Positions 35,516 to 46,071 of a DNA stretch of 64,000 bases are shown piece by piece. How positions within the stretch are numbered: position 1 is the first letter of the stretch; every line of letters begins with the position of its first letter. The notes beneath the pieces were generated by a model, which was not told the DNA's origin, did no database searches, and saw only the letters and a program-made list of their open reading frames with translations. The stretch comes from Harmonia axyridis. Taxonomy: Eukaryota > Arthropoda > Insecta > Coleoptera > Coccinellidae. The DNA is taken from positions 40,545,506 to 40,609,505 of the forward strand of contig NC_059505.1 of the NCBI RefSeq assembly GCF_914767665.1. Direction: 5' to 3'. The translations under genes were made by a program, and so were the position numbers.

Positions 35516-36029
35516 CATGGTGTTTAATATCTGTCACTATTCAAACCCCCCGAGCGATCTGAAGAAATAACCCAGCATTAGATGTTCTCCGTTCGGCGTC
35601 TCTCATAACGCAAGACCAACAATCGGCGTCATTTCCCGTTTCAGCGTAAACGCCAAAGCCGGCCGAGAAATTAACGTTTCGCCTAGCCGTAAAACAATCA
35701 TTTTACTCGCTAACTAAGGATTCGTATCCATCAAGGGGCGTTCGGCCGATCTATAACGGGGCCCCGAATCGGAACGCACTTAAAACCGCATTAGCTTTCA
35801 CGCCGATGATGCCGACTGCAAGTCACGTCTGCGCCGAGATGTTGAAGAAAAAAAAACGGACCGACATATACGCGGGATTAAGGAATAAAGGACCGTTTGT
35901 GGCGAGTCGATGTACGGTTGTGAGACCGGAAGACGACGCTCGGTTGTCGGATGAGAGAAATCCGGCTTGGAGAATGCGGAATAACGTATCGGCGACAGTG
36001 GAATGCGCGAAAAATTGGTGTTTTGTGGA
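35516..36029. other. Intron spacer, GC-richer
   Basis: 35590-35780 is rich in CpG. The frame 35806-36144 (112 codons, + strand) has no recognised domain and runs into the tandem duplication; not accepted as a gene. Confidence 0.35.
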
Positions 36030-36343
36030 AAATCTCGAGAACGACACCACTGAGGTGAATTTGTGTGATTATGAAAAATTTAGATCTCATTTTGTTGAAG
36101 AAAAAACGTCCTATACTTTTTTCTGTACCATCGACCTTTTTTGAGATATGATTAAAAAGCCGTATAACCCGCCGAAAAAAATTTGTTTTTTTCGCGAAAA
36201 TCTTCGAAACGATGCAACTGAGATAAATTTGTGTGATTGTAAAAAATTTAGATCTCATTTTTCTGAAGAAAAAGCGTCCTATACTTTTTCCTCTGCGATC
36301 GACCTTTTTTGAGATATGACCAAACGGCCGTATAACCCGCCGA
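36030..36343. repeat. Tandem duplication, two copies 168 bp apart
   Basis: 36030-36175 and 36198-36343 share AATTTGTGTGATT, TTTAGATCTCATTTT, GAAGAAAAA-CGTCCTATACT, TCGACCTTTTTTGAGATATG and CGTATAACCCGCCGA in the same order, offset 168 bases. No protein recognised. Confidence 0.85.
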
Positions 36344-36483
36344 GTAATAGGCTTAGGCTGGTAACTGTTCTAAATAGTTTAAATATTGTCTTGAAACATG
36401 AAACAGAATTATATTGATCAAATTGAGTCGAATTACGACGTCAAATTGAAAGAGGGCTATATCGACAGTGAAACATAGGTACT

Positions 36484-36640
36484 ATACAGGGTGTTCCTCA
36501 ATTGAAAGTACAAATAAACACAGATGACAGATTCATCGGATAATTTCAATGTCAAAATTCCTATGAATATGGGCCCACAAACGCTTTATTTTCGAGATAT
36601 GTTTTACTATAGTAAAACGGGGAGTTTTCAATTGGCCTGT
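36484..36640 (+). repeat. Repeat G piece fused to a mariner right end
   Basis: 36484-36606 (ACAGGGTGTTCCTCAATTGA through GGGCCCACAAACGCTTTATT and TTCGAGATATG) is repeat G; 36602-36640 (TTTTACTATAGTAAAACGGG to AATTGGCCTGT) is the right end of the DD34D mariner, followed by TA. The two are joined without spacer. Confidence 0.7.
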
Positions 36641-37879
36641 TATTTTCACATTTAATGATTCCAGTCAAATTATACTAGCAGTACAAACCGTAGACATCAA
36701 GATAAATATCAAAACTCACCGAAACATCCTTCGTTTGGGCGGCGTTTTCGATCCACACCTGTAGACAATAGATCATCATCATCGTCATGTTCATTGTCTT
36801 AAAAAAATTAAGAAACGCGCCGATGGCTAGCACGTTCCAAGAAACCCCACTTGCCTACGGCCCTCGCTCCGCCAAAGATGACGCCACTTCCGGAAGTAGT
36901 AAAAAGGCTTCTTTATGACGTACGAGACGAGTCATGTTTCCTTTTGTGAAGGAGATGTGCCGACGTCCCGCAAAACGAGGAAAAACGACACAGATGTGGC
37001 CAGTTTCGGAAATTGGTCACGGAACTCTGTCTTGTTTTGCTGGTCTTGCTTCTGGGCAAGTTTTTTTCAATTTATTCCTGTAATAAAACATACGCTACAT
37101 CTTCTTTGAAACTCATGTTAATAAAACAAAATCAAAATAACAGGTATAATATCACAAGAGCATAGAAAATATTCGATGACCGATTCACGAGACTTATTTA
37201 GCGAAACATCACGAGAGCGCAGCTCGAGTGGTGTTTTGCGAATTACGTCAAGTGAAGAGATTCGTGTAATTGAAATATATTGTCTATGCTCGAGTGGTAT
37301 TCTTTACGATTATATAACGAATAATTATAACTATAACCAAAGCACCTCATTTTGATAATTCAATGACATTTCACTGAGCTTTACTTTTATATTTTTGCGA
37401 ATCTCCAAGAATGTTACTATGGAAATGATCACAATATACCAGGAGGCGAAAAACCAAAACGATTATACCACGTCGTCAAGTAATATATTCACTTATCACT
37501 ACGCCATAACTATGGGAAAGTTACGGATTCTATTGGTTCCTCAGAACATGAGTTGTATAATCACAATAAGATTAGCAATAGTCACAGAGAAACTAAATTA
37601 TGAGCTTCCTTTGTACCTTCAATTTAGGAATACCCTGTATATAACGGGTATTCTTTTCGCTGCATTAGAAGTTTCGATGGTTTTTGTATTGGTTTGACAG
37701 TTGAGAATGTCAAAGTATTAGGTTCACAACTTCGCTTCCGCCGTTTAGCAATAGATGACTGTAGCGATAAGTGGTAGTCGAAATAAATAGATTGTAGATG
37801 TCATACAATAAACTTAGGTATTTGTAAACATAACGCCATCAAAATATTAGTCGATTTTTGTCTGCATCATGAAGTTATT
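36641..37879. other. Intron spacer
   Basis: No gene recognised. The 100-codon frame at 37395-37697 lacks any known motif. CTGTATATAACGGGTATTC at about 37637 looks like a degraded element end. Confidence 0.35.
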
Positions 37880-38940
37880 CTCGATTAAACATATCCGCTT
37901 ACGAGCCAAATTCTTGTCATTTGCGTGAAGTTTTAATTTTCTGTTTCAATATGAAGAAATCTGCGTCTAAGGGTGATCGAACGCTCTCAAATACCCATGG
38001 TGAAGCCACTATTAGAGACAGAACGTGTCGAGAGTGGTTTCAATGCTTCAAGAACGGTGATTTTGACGTTGAATACCAGCATGGCGGTGGAAGACAGGAG
38101 GTTTTCGAAGGTGCAGCATTGGAGGCATTACTTGATCAAGACTCGTGTCAAACGCAACAAGAATTTGCAGGATCATTGGGAGTGACGCAACAAGCCATTT
38201 CAAAACGTCTGAAAGTCATGGGAATGATTCAGAAACAAGGAAATTGGGTGCCGTACGAATTGAAGCCGAGAGATGTTGAACGGCGTTTGTTTGCTTGTGA
38301 ACAGCTGCTTGCAAGATAAAGACGGAAGGGTTTTCTGCATCGCATTGTGACTGGAGACAGAAATGGGTTCACTACGATAGTCCCAAGCGCAGAAAATGAT
38401 GGGTATATCCCGGCCATGCTTCCATATTAACGGTTCCAAGGTCGAATTCTCAGTTTTTGGTGGGGCCAGCTCGTCGTAGTGTATTATGAGTTGTTGAAAC
38501 CGATTGAAACATTCACAAGCGATCGTTATCGAACGCAATTGAAGCGTTTAAGCCGAGCATTGAAAGACAAAGGCTGAAATACAACGGGAGACATGATAAA
38601 GTTATTTTACAGCATGATACGACCCCATGTTGCGAAAGTGGTCGAGACATACTTGGAAACGTTGAAATGGGTAGTCCTACCCCACCTGCCGTATTCTCCA
38701 GACGTTGCTTCCTCGGACTATCACTTGTTCCGATAAATGTAACACGGCCTGGTTGGCCAGCACTTCCGGTCTTAAGAAGAATTAAAAAATTGGATCGATT
38801 CGTGGATCGCTACAAAAGAAGACCAGTTTTTTTTTTTAACGCGGGATTCGTACGCTGCCCGAAAGATGGCAGAAAGTAGTGGCCAGCGATGGACAATACT
38901 CTGAATCCTAAATATAAAACCAGTTTTTTACAATAAAGCC
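37880..38940 (+). pseudogene. Mos1-like (mauritiana subfamily) mariner, decayed
   Basis: The frame 37921-38319 reads LIFCFNMKKSASKG, then CREWFQCFKNGDFDVE, LEALLDQDSCQTQQEFAGSL and GNWVPYELKPRDVERR, the order of the Mos1-type DNA-binding half (two helix-turn-helix units and the WVPHEL linker). VTGD near 38350 holds the first catalytic aspartate. After that come many stops and frameshifts, with recognisable pieces KVILQHD, VAKVVETYLETLKW, LPYSPDVASSDYHLF and a terminal ATKEDQFF. It is the only member of this subfamily seen in the window and is clearly older than the DD41D copies. Ends not resolved. Confidence 0.85.
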
Positions 38941-39785
38941 TCGAATTTCGGAAAAAACGGAGAAAGCAAAGCTGTACGCATACGTATGTTGACATTTCTG
39001 TTCAGAAAGGTTTCGAAATTCATCATGAATCGTCCAACGCTACCTTAAGCTCTAAAAGCGCAATTGGAGCATAAACAATGAACGCTCGAAAGCTCACGAG
39101 TTTACGTCAATGCCTTACTCATTTTGTTTTAGATTCCAATAAATATTACAACGCTTTGTTATCCCTGAAAACGTCTGAAACCTGCACCCTTCAGTAGGCC
39201 TATCGAAATCCACTTCCTACTCTCATTTGTCGACTCACCCTTGTAAAACATCATTAAAAGATACGCGGACTAATCGATTTGTCAGTCGCCACCCCACGAT
39301 GGCTTTGGGTTGGCATTTCCGCCGTTTTGGAAAGCCAGAACGAAGTAAACGGGCATCTTTTTAGGGTGAATTGACGTTTCTCTCGAATAAATTGAAGTCA
39401 TGTGTGAGACGAAGTCACTTGATCCTGTATATTCGGTAGCCTAAACAAAACAGGGAAGAATTTGTGGGGTTCTGTTTGAGAAAAATTCTGCTGAAAAATG
39501 TGGTTTACTCATTATGAAGAATGAAAATGGTGCTTTTTCACAATCTTTCATTAGATTTCGGATATTTATAACTGCCCTATCCTCATATAGAAAGGCTACA
39601 AAAAGCCATTGAAACTTTTGAATTGATGAAATGCTACAAAAATTTACTGATTCAGTTTTTCATCAATAACTTTTATTACTTTGCTCTTTGCACCTTTTCG
39701 ACTTTATTATGGGACTCTTGATCATGGAGAAGGACTATGTGAAGGGTTTTTCATGGAGACTATTGAGAGGTTTAGGACATATAAC
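38941..39785. other. Intron spacer
   Basis: Nothing recognised. Confidence 0.35.
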
Positions 39786-40170
39786 ATTATTTCAGAAATT
39801 GTATGTTGTAAACTGAAATTTTCAAAAAAATTTTGATAATATTCTCGAGACTACCAACTCTCCTTGAAGCAAGATACGGACTTGAAACCTCAATATGTTT
39901 AAGTCGAAAAATTGGTCTCAAATTTTCCATACCCAGACCTCTAAAAAAATGTTTTTGACAAAAGTTCCCCTATGGGAATTTCATTCCATTTTATCAGTTG
40001 ATTAGATAACATAGATCACGAAAATGCTTGCAATTCAGCGATTAATCCATTGCATTCCAGAAATTATAGGTTGTAAACTGTAAATTTAAAAAAAATTTTG
40101 ATAATATCCTCGAGGCTGCTAATTCTCCTCGGGCAAGATATGGACTTGAAACCGCAATATGTTTCAGATT
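39786..40170. repeat. Local direct duplication, offset about 265 bp
   Basis: 39795-39902 and 40058-40168 share GTTGTAAACTG, AAAAAATTTTGATAATAT, CTCGAG and GACTTGAAACC-CAATATGTTT. The second copy merges into the 3' side of the DD41D-like relic on the minus strand. Confidence 0.65.
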
Positions 40171-40249
40171 ACTTGTCGATCTATACAATACATTTTTGTT
40201 TGATGGGTCTGTGGCCAATGTTTTAGGAGATATTACGATTGTTGTGTAG

Positions 40250-40599
40250 AGATTCAATTTTTACGGTATTTCAAAATTTTGAGATACTCTTCTTGAAATT
40301 TTCCATGACCAATTCGCTCATTTGCAGCTGTATATCCTCGATAACTTCCAAACTAACTACAAATTCCATCTTCAAGATCTTGAATCGATTGTAAAACATT
40401 GACATAGACCTTATCTTCCACGAGACCAAAGGAAAAAGTCTAAAGATGTTAAATCACAAGATCTCGGTGGCCAATTGTAATCACCTTTTCGAAAAATAAC
40501 ACAGCGAGGAAACTTCTTTACAAAATTGCGATTGTTTCGTTGCTCATGATCGACCGGCTTTAAAAGCCTTAAGACCTAATAATGTCGTTTGTGGAATCC
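40250..40599 (-). pseudogene. Second DD41D-like family relic, 3' part (interrupted by piggyBac)
   Basis: On the minus strand the region reads, with frameshifts, an NWPPRSCDLTSLDFFLW stretch at about 40425-40475, the third-aspartate motif of DD41D-type transposases, preceded by a degraded NETIAIL stretch. It is a different family from the eight copies described above. Its 5' part continues at 43091-43446 beyond the piggyBac. Confidence 0.7.
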
Positions 40600-40619
40600 T
40601 TAACCCTTCAAAGGCTACC

Positions 40620-40635
40620 GTGACCATATGGTCAC
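40620..40635. promoter_or_regulatory. Subterminal palindrome GTGACCATATGGTCAC
   Basis: Perfect 16-bp palindrome 4 bases inside the left 12-bp end repeat of the piggyBac. Relatives occur at 42939-42954 (one mismatch) near the right end and at 40981-40996 within the intron. Its placement at both ends suggests a binding site for the transposase or a host protein; this is inference. Confidence 0.6.
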
Positions 40636-40818
40636 ACCTACAGCGCTGCACAAAATCAGCTGACATATGTACGTATATCTTAGTATACGTGAGGAAGCGA
40701 TGATATTTATTCAGTTGACTTAGGAACTTTGTAGTGTGAACGTGTCGCATTGTTATTCCACTGATTTCTCATTCGTAATAGAGGTGAACTGCCGTGTTTG
40801 TTAGGTATTCGCAATAAA

Positions 40819-42903
40819 ATGGATCCCAAATTTGTGTAAGTATCAAATTTCTATTTCAAACTGAATATCTTTTAATTATATTTGTTTCAATAGTTGGTGA
40901 AATGTGTGAGGAATTTCAAGAATATATTAGATTTGAATATCTCTTCTCTGTTCAAAATCAACTTTGATGCAAACTTGACTGTGACCGCATGGTGACACTA
41001 GCCGAATCTGGCAGAAATTGATATTTTTTGTTTCAGGCGAGGTTTCTCTCTCAAAGAAGCCTTAGATATAGTATATAACGACGAAGAAGATAGCAATGGT
41101 GTGTGTGACATTTACATATCACCGCCGGAACCAAATGTACTGACAGATGAAGATTCGGGTGATGAAGAAGGCGGGGAAATGGATAATTTATCACGTGGCC
41201 AATTATCAACTGCAGCAGAAATCCGACTTTCTGACAATTCGCGCATAACTGGCTTCGAAGATGTTTCAAATGAAGAAGGCAGTGAAGGAGACAATAGTTT
41301 ATTAGAAAGTGAAGTTAGTCAGATTGAAAAATGTGGTCCAAGCACTAGTTCAAACAAGAGCACCAAAAAGACGAATTCAACGAAGAAGCCGCAGAAGAAA
41401 GTGAAAGAAACACTCAAAAGAACTTGGATCGAGGGCGATCTTCTAAAAACGACAGCAGTATTTCCACAGCCAGACTATACCAATTTTATAGGAAAATCCC
41501 CAACAGATTTATTTGAATTGTTTTTCGACGACGACATTGTTCGTATGTTAGTAGAAGAATCAAATAAATATGCGCTCTTCCTAAACCATCCAGATCCGAA
41601 AATAGAATCTGATGAAATGAAGTGTTTCATCGGTATACTTATTTTGACCGGGTATAACTCTCTTCCCGGAAAATGTTTTTACTGGGATTCAGAATCGGAC
41701 ATGGGAAATCAATTAGTAAAGGAAGCAATGCGTAGGGACAGATTTCGACAGATAATGCGTTTTTTACATTGTGCCGATAATACCAAACCCAATTACAAAG
41801 ACAAAATGTGGAAACTTAGGCCGCTCATTGAAAAACTTCAAAAAAATTATTTGAAATATTTTAAGCCGACAGAAAATATGAGTTACGACGAATGTATGGT
41901 GAAATACTATGGCAGACACAGCTGCAAACAGTTTATTCGCGGAAAACCGATAAGATTTGGCTATAAAGTATGGAGTTTGAATGCCGAAAACGGCTACCTA
42001 ATCAACTTCGATATATATCAGGGAAGTAATCCGAAGTCGGTTACTGAATATGACAATAAATTTGGAAAAGCTACTTCTCCATTACTAATAATGCTAGACT
42101 CCTTGCCAGATAGAAATCTTCGTTATCAAATTTATACAGACAATTTGTTTACGAGTTTCAATCTTTTGACGGAGCTAAAGCAAAGAGGCTATGGAGTTAC
42201 AGGAACCGTTAGAGAAAATAGGGTTCCAAAGGACTGCCCAATAACTTCTAAATTAGACATGAAGAAAAAAAAAAGAGGTTCTATCGAGTCTAAAATTTCA
42301 AAAGATGAAGGTGTGATACTAGTGCGTTGGACTGACAATGCCCCTGTTACCATGGCTTCAACTTCTTATGGAATTGAACCCACTTCTTTGGTGAAAAGAT
42401 ATTCACAGTCCGAGAAGAAAATTATTCAAATTCCCCAGCCACGTCTTATAAATGCCTATAATAAATATATGGGTGGGACAGATCGGATGGACGAAGATAT
42501 TGCGCGCCATAGAATAGGTATCAGAAGTAAGAAATGGTATTGGCCGTTACTTACTTGGCTTATAGATACCGCATTACACAATGCATGGATACAGTATAAA
42601 AGTGCAGGTAATTCAATTACTAATCTGAATTTCAGAAGAGAAATTGTAAAGGTATACCTAAATAGGTTTAAAACTGCCCCAAAAAGATATGGAAGACCAA
42701 CAACGAGTAGAAATAGTGTCTCCATGAATAGGATTTCGGATGATATCAGGTATGACCATAAGGACCACTTAGTTGTTCCAGTTCCAAATAACAAGAGGAG
42801 AAGATGTGCCGGAGAAGGATGCTCCTCTGTTGGTCGAACACAGTGCAATAAATGTGATTTGGGACTATGTGTGGAATGTTTTTATATATTTCACATTAAA
42901 TAA
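40819..42903 (+). CDS. piggyBac transposase, two exons, unbroken
   Basis: Cuts and pastes the element at TTAA in the nucleus. Exon 1 is 40819-40835 (MDPKF plus a split valine codon), intron 40836-41036 with GTAAGT and TTTGTTTCAG, exon 2 is 41037-42903; total 627 residues. Without the intron a frame from 41101 is still open for 600 codons, but the spliced start gives the acidic piggyBac opening RGFSLKEALDIVYNDEEDSN. The catalytic aspartates are D290 (SYDECM), D374 (YTDNLF) and D488 (GGTDRMD), with spacings of 84 and 114, close to those of the moth piggyBac (78 and 101). WYWPLLTWLID follows the third. The C-terminus (596-627) has CAGEGC, CNKC and CVEC plus a histidine, the cross-brace zinc finger that binds the ends. 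A polyadenylation word AATAAA is at 42972. ATG context (AAAATGG) is good. No host gene function is implied. Confidence 0.93.
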
Positions 42904-43090
42904 TTTGTTCGACATTTCTGTATTCATATTGGGCTAGTGTGACCATATGGTTACGCCATTTTTTTGAGAAAAATAAAGGAAAAAAATGCATAATTCTTAT
43001 TCTACCCAACACTGATAAATGGAATTCACTCAATAGAATCGCTAAATTTGCTCTCTTGAAAAAATAATAATTCCGCCTTTGAAGGGTTAA

Positions 43091-43446
43091 TTCCAAAAAT
43101 CAACGAGGAATCGAAAAATCTGGGTTTTCGTCAACACTACGGGCTACAGCAGCAATATTTTTAGTTTTTCTCGAGTGACGCTCACGGTTTTGATTCTCCA
43201 CATCACTAACTATTCCAACAGCTCAAATTTTCCATCTAGTTCACTATTACAGTCCGAAAAGATGCTTCACGACGACCCAAACTGTGACTGTATCATAGTC
43301 ATCATTTTTGTAGTGAATTTTAACAATTTGTATACGTTGTTGAAGCGTGTATCGTTCCATTTTTAGTCATGACGTAGTTTTTTCTTGTCAAATGTCATAA
43401 GATGACAGCTTCAAAAGCAGCAGCTGCCCAGATAGCGGGCTATCCA
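43091..43446 (-). pseudogene. Second DD41D-like family relic, 5' part
   Basis: On the minus strand, from an end near 43446 (GCCCGCTATCTGGGCAGCTG), an ATG at about 43358 starts MERYTLQQRIQIVKIHYKND, a Tc1/mariner helix-turn-helix opening. Later pieces read VTREKLK and NPDF with stops between. The TTAA at 43087 and 40600 interrupts this relic. Related 5' ends without the rest lie at 55926-56060 and 59783-59846, and a TLQQRIILLKFTT piece at about 61165-61205. Confidence 0.75.
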
Positions 43447-43864
43447 AAATGAAACCTAGTCAAAAACCCTTCATTTTCATTTTGTTTGATTTTTAATAGG
43501 GATAAATAGCCTGTTTTAACTGTTTCATTTTCCCTTGCTCCACCCCTGCCCTAAGTCGGTTTCTCGAAGCCAGGAAGCCATTTTTTTCGGGCGTGCATCG
43601 AATTACCGAAACAGATTAGGTAAATTGAGTCATTCACAACTCGCCGCTGAAATAAACGACTACCAAATTAGATTTTTAGGCTTTTAATTGCCCAGACATG
43701 TCCTGTCACCTGTAACGGATTCCTGTAACGGGCGTTATCAACGAATTAACAAAGCTTCAATTGTAAATGAATCTATTAATTCCTTAAATAGCGATAGTGG
43801 CTTTCTTAGTTGTATGTTGATAGTGTTGGAACACCTTAAAGATTGATTGGATTATCTGAATTGA
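43447..43864. other. Intron spacer
   Basis: Nothing recognised. Confidence 0.35.
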
Positions 43865-44432
43865 TTTGAAACTAGTTTGGTACCGTATACAAGGTGATTC
43901 ACCGGTATGGCCTATTAGACCACTATTTTTGTACGTAGAATCGACTGAAAAAATAAAAATAATAGGCTCTAATTTGAAAATCTTGAGATTGGATGAATTT
44001 GAGTTGTCCAAGTTCATGATCTTCTTATAAACAACCTGTACATTTCTGGTCCAATTATATATAATACTACGTATTTGCAGAATCGAAAAAGAAAAAAAAT
44101 TTTTCGGAAAAAGCTTTTTCTGCAGAAATATTCCAAAAAGTTTGAGTCCTAATCGCCACCATTTTTTTTAAAAGAATTCCAATAACTCATGAACTGTTGT
44201 GTTTTTACCAAAGGTATTGCCGAAATTTCCATAAAAAAGCTATCTAATGATGCAACAATATACTGGGTGTGCCATTTGAAATAAGAAAGTAATATAACCG
44301 GAAGTTGTAGAGATCTGAAAATATTTTAGGGAGAAAGATCATTGTCTCAAACCCCCAATATGCAAATTTTCAGCTCAAAATAATGATAATTTTTCCATAA
44401 ACGTCTAATAGGCCATCCCTGGATTTGTGTAT
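43865..44432 (+). repeat. Dispersed repeat H, copy 2
   Basis: Shares with 53619-54150, in order: ACGTAGAATCGACTGAAA, TGAAAATCTTGAG, TTCATGATCTTCTTAT, CGCCACCATTTTTTT, TATACTGGGTGTGCC, TTTTCCATAAACGTCTAA. No coding capacity. The internal GGGTGTGCC recalls ends of small DNA elements, so two units may be combined. Confidence 0.8.
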
Positions 44433-45299
44433 TTGCAATTGGTAAATGTAAATGTGGGCACCCAAAAGTTTCTGACTTTACATCGTTGCTTTCCTCAATA
44501 TTTTAATGAGTTATATCAAAGGAAACCAAGCATAATTCGAGTGGTTTTGTCTGTCAATTCGACCCTATCTAACAGTGAGAATTCGCTACTTCCCTTAGAA
44601 TGACATTCAAAGTCAATTCAACGCATAATCATAGAGCAACTATATGTCTTCTTCTTCACTTCATCGCTTCGTATAATCATCCAGTTCCCTATCTACGCCA
44701 CTGATGCTTTCTCTCCACCCCCATCGGATGGAATTAGTCAAATTACGTCAATTTCCGGTGGCGTTCGACAATAATGGATTTGTTGTTCCGACAGCCGTCT
44801 ATGCATCTCTATGCTTTATGTGGACATAATTCGATGACCGTCTTAATACCCATCCCCTCCAATGGTTTGACGATCACTAATCTTTTGATTTTAGTGCGTG
44901 TGTAGAAGAATCAACGGTCGGTGATTTCTTTTGTTCGAGCTTTGAAAACGCCTTGTTGATTGAGTACAGAATACATAAAAGACAGACAGGGACTGACTAG
45001 GGATTCAAGAAAATTATTGCACTATTGATTAAATTTTTTTGCGATATTCTGTTTGTATTTTCTATGGTTCATATGGAGCTTTCAACACGAAATTCTATAT
45101 GAAGCTTGAAATTGTTATGAAAAGTTAGTTTTAAGTATGTTCTATGGTCCGATATTATGATGGTATTTACTATAGTGTTAGATTCTTCTTTTTTCGCTGT
45201 TATTTGAGAGGTCATTGAAATAAGGAAAATAGATGTGGCACAACATGAACAACAACTTTTTTGAAAGCATGAAACCATCCTGTAGTTTTATCAGGTTCT
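44433..45299. other. Intron spacer
   Basis: Nothing recognised apart from short AT-rich runs; CTACGCCACTGATGC at 44694 resembles a MITE tip word. Confidence 0.35.
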
Positions 45300-45755
45300 A
45301 CTCCGAATAAGTCAAATATGCGAACTTAATTCACTGAAACGTAGAGACGCCACTGCCTTGACAGATACATCGATTCTCATATTATCCCTTTTCTTTTTCT
45401 TTTCTTCTGCGCCGAAAAAACATCGAACATTCACTTATGGAGATTTGATTCAATGCCCAGAGGCATAAATACACGGGGCATCATATGCCTACAAAGGTTT
45501 TTGCAGAACTCGTTGAACCAAAAACGGACGCCAATAAGTCAAAGACCACAACGTGCGTTTTTTTATTGTTCGCAATGTCTGTTAGCGCATATGTGGCCCG
45601 AAATGTAGCAATATTGTCGCTTTGTGAGGCTGAAACCAAACAGAATTTATGGCTTCGTTTTGGGAATTGACTTCTTCGTTAATACTTGGGTGGTATGATA
45701 CAAAGCGCTGTCATGTATACGGTAGAATACTTGGCAACTTTGTTGGTAGCTCCAC
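45300..45755 (+). repeat. Dispersed repeat R, copy 1, with a conserved 61-codon frame
   Basis: Copies on the minus strand are at 47895-48350 and 49365-49770. All contain a stretch that reads MPTKVFAELVEPKTDANKSK onward to LWLRFGN and a stop (45485-45670 here). The frame is also open in the second copy and broken by a one-base change in the third. I do not recognise the peptide; it may be a piece of a gene carried by a mobile element or simply repeat sequence with few stops. Confidence 0.75.
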
Positions 45756-46009
45756 TCAGATGCTGTTCGATTGGTCCTCATCTTACGAGATATTCAATTT
45801 TATTATTATAATCAAGGTGACATCGGCGCTCGAAAATTCCTTACTGAAAAGTGACAGATGACACACGTCATTCGTGTGACAGATGACATACGTCACCTGT
45901 CAGACGAACCATAGAAATTCCGAAAAATAACCTCAAATCGAGCACTACTACTTTTTAACAATCACAACCGACTTCTTACTGAAATTAATCTTTTTTTTTT
46001 CTGTTCCAG
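45756..46009 (+). other. Intron end before integrin exon
   Basis: Contains two near repeats of GTGACAGATGACA(C/T)ACGTCA (about 45851-45895) and then the T tract and acceptor of the exon at 46010. Confidence 0.5.
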
Positions 46010-46071
46010 CCCAATGGGGATACCACAGACAGGGGTCATGTCAGGCTGGATTTAGTGCAGCGATCAACGAG
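46010..46071 (+). CDS. if: Integrin alpha exon, QGSCQAGFS segment
   Basis: A T-rich tract ending in CTGTTCCAG (46001-46009) precedes and GTGAGT (46072) follows. The first two bases complete a serine codon begun at 29920, then 20 residues follow: QWGYHRQGSCQAGFSAAINE. QGSCQAGFS matches QGFCQGGFS of vertebrate alphaV at exactly the next position of the propeller. The exon ends on a codon boundary, in phase with the exon at 61305. At 62 nt it is easy to miss between two introns of more than 15 kb. Confidence 0.9.

Larger units (their letters stand above)
40604..43086 (+). mobile_element. Complete piggyBac-type DNA transposon
   Basis: 2483 bp, flanked by TTAA at 40600-40603 and 43087-43090. The ends CCCTTCAAAGGC (40604-40615) and GCCTTTGAAGGG (43075-43086) are perfect 12-bp inverted repeats. 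A perfect 16-bp palindrome GTGACCATATGGTCAC lies just inside the left end (40620-40635), a one-mismatch version inside the right end (42939-42954), and a third relative in the intron (40981-40996). It carries one transposase gene in two exons without a stop. It appears young and potentially active. Confidence 0.95.

Noticed and set aside
35806..36144. Open frame of 112 codons (plus) and 126 codons (minus)
   Set aside because: They run into the 168-bp tandem duplication and mirror each other; no protein family recognised.
40620..40740. Possible host gene upstream of the piggyBac transposase
   Set aside because: The sequence lies inside the TTAA-bounded element and the minus-strand frame at 40544-40750 crosses the element border, so it cannot be a host exon.
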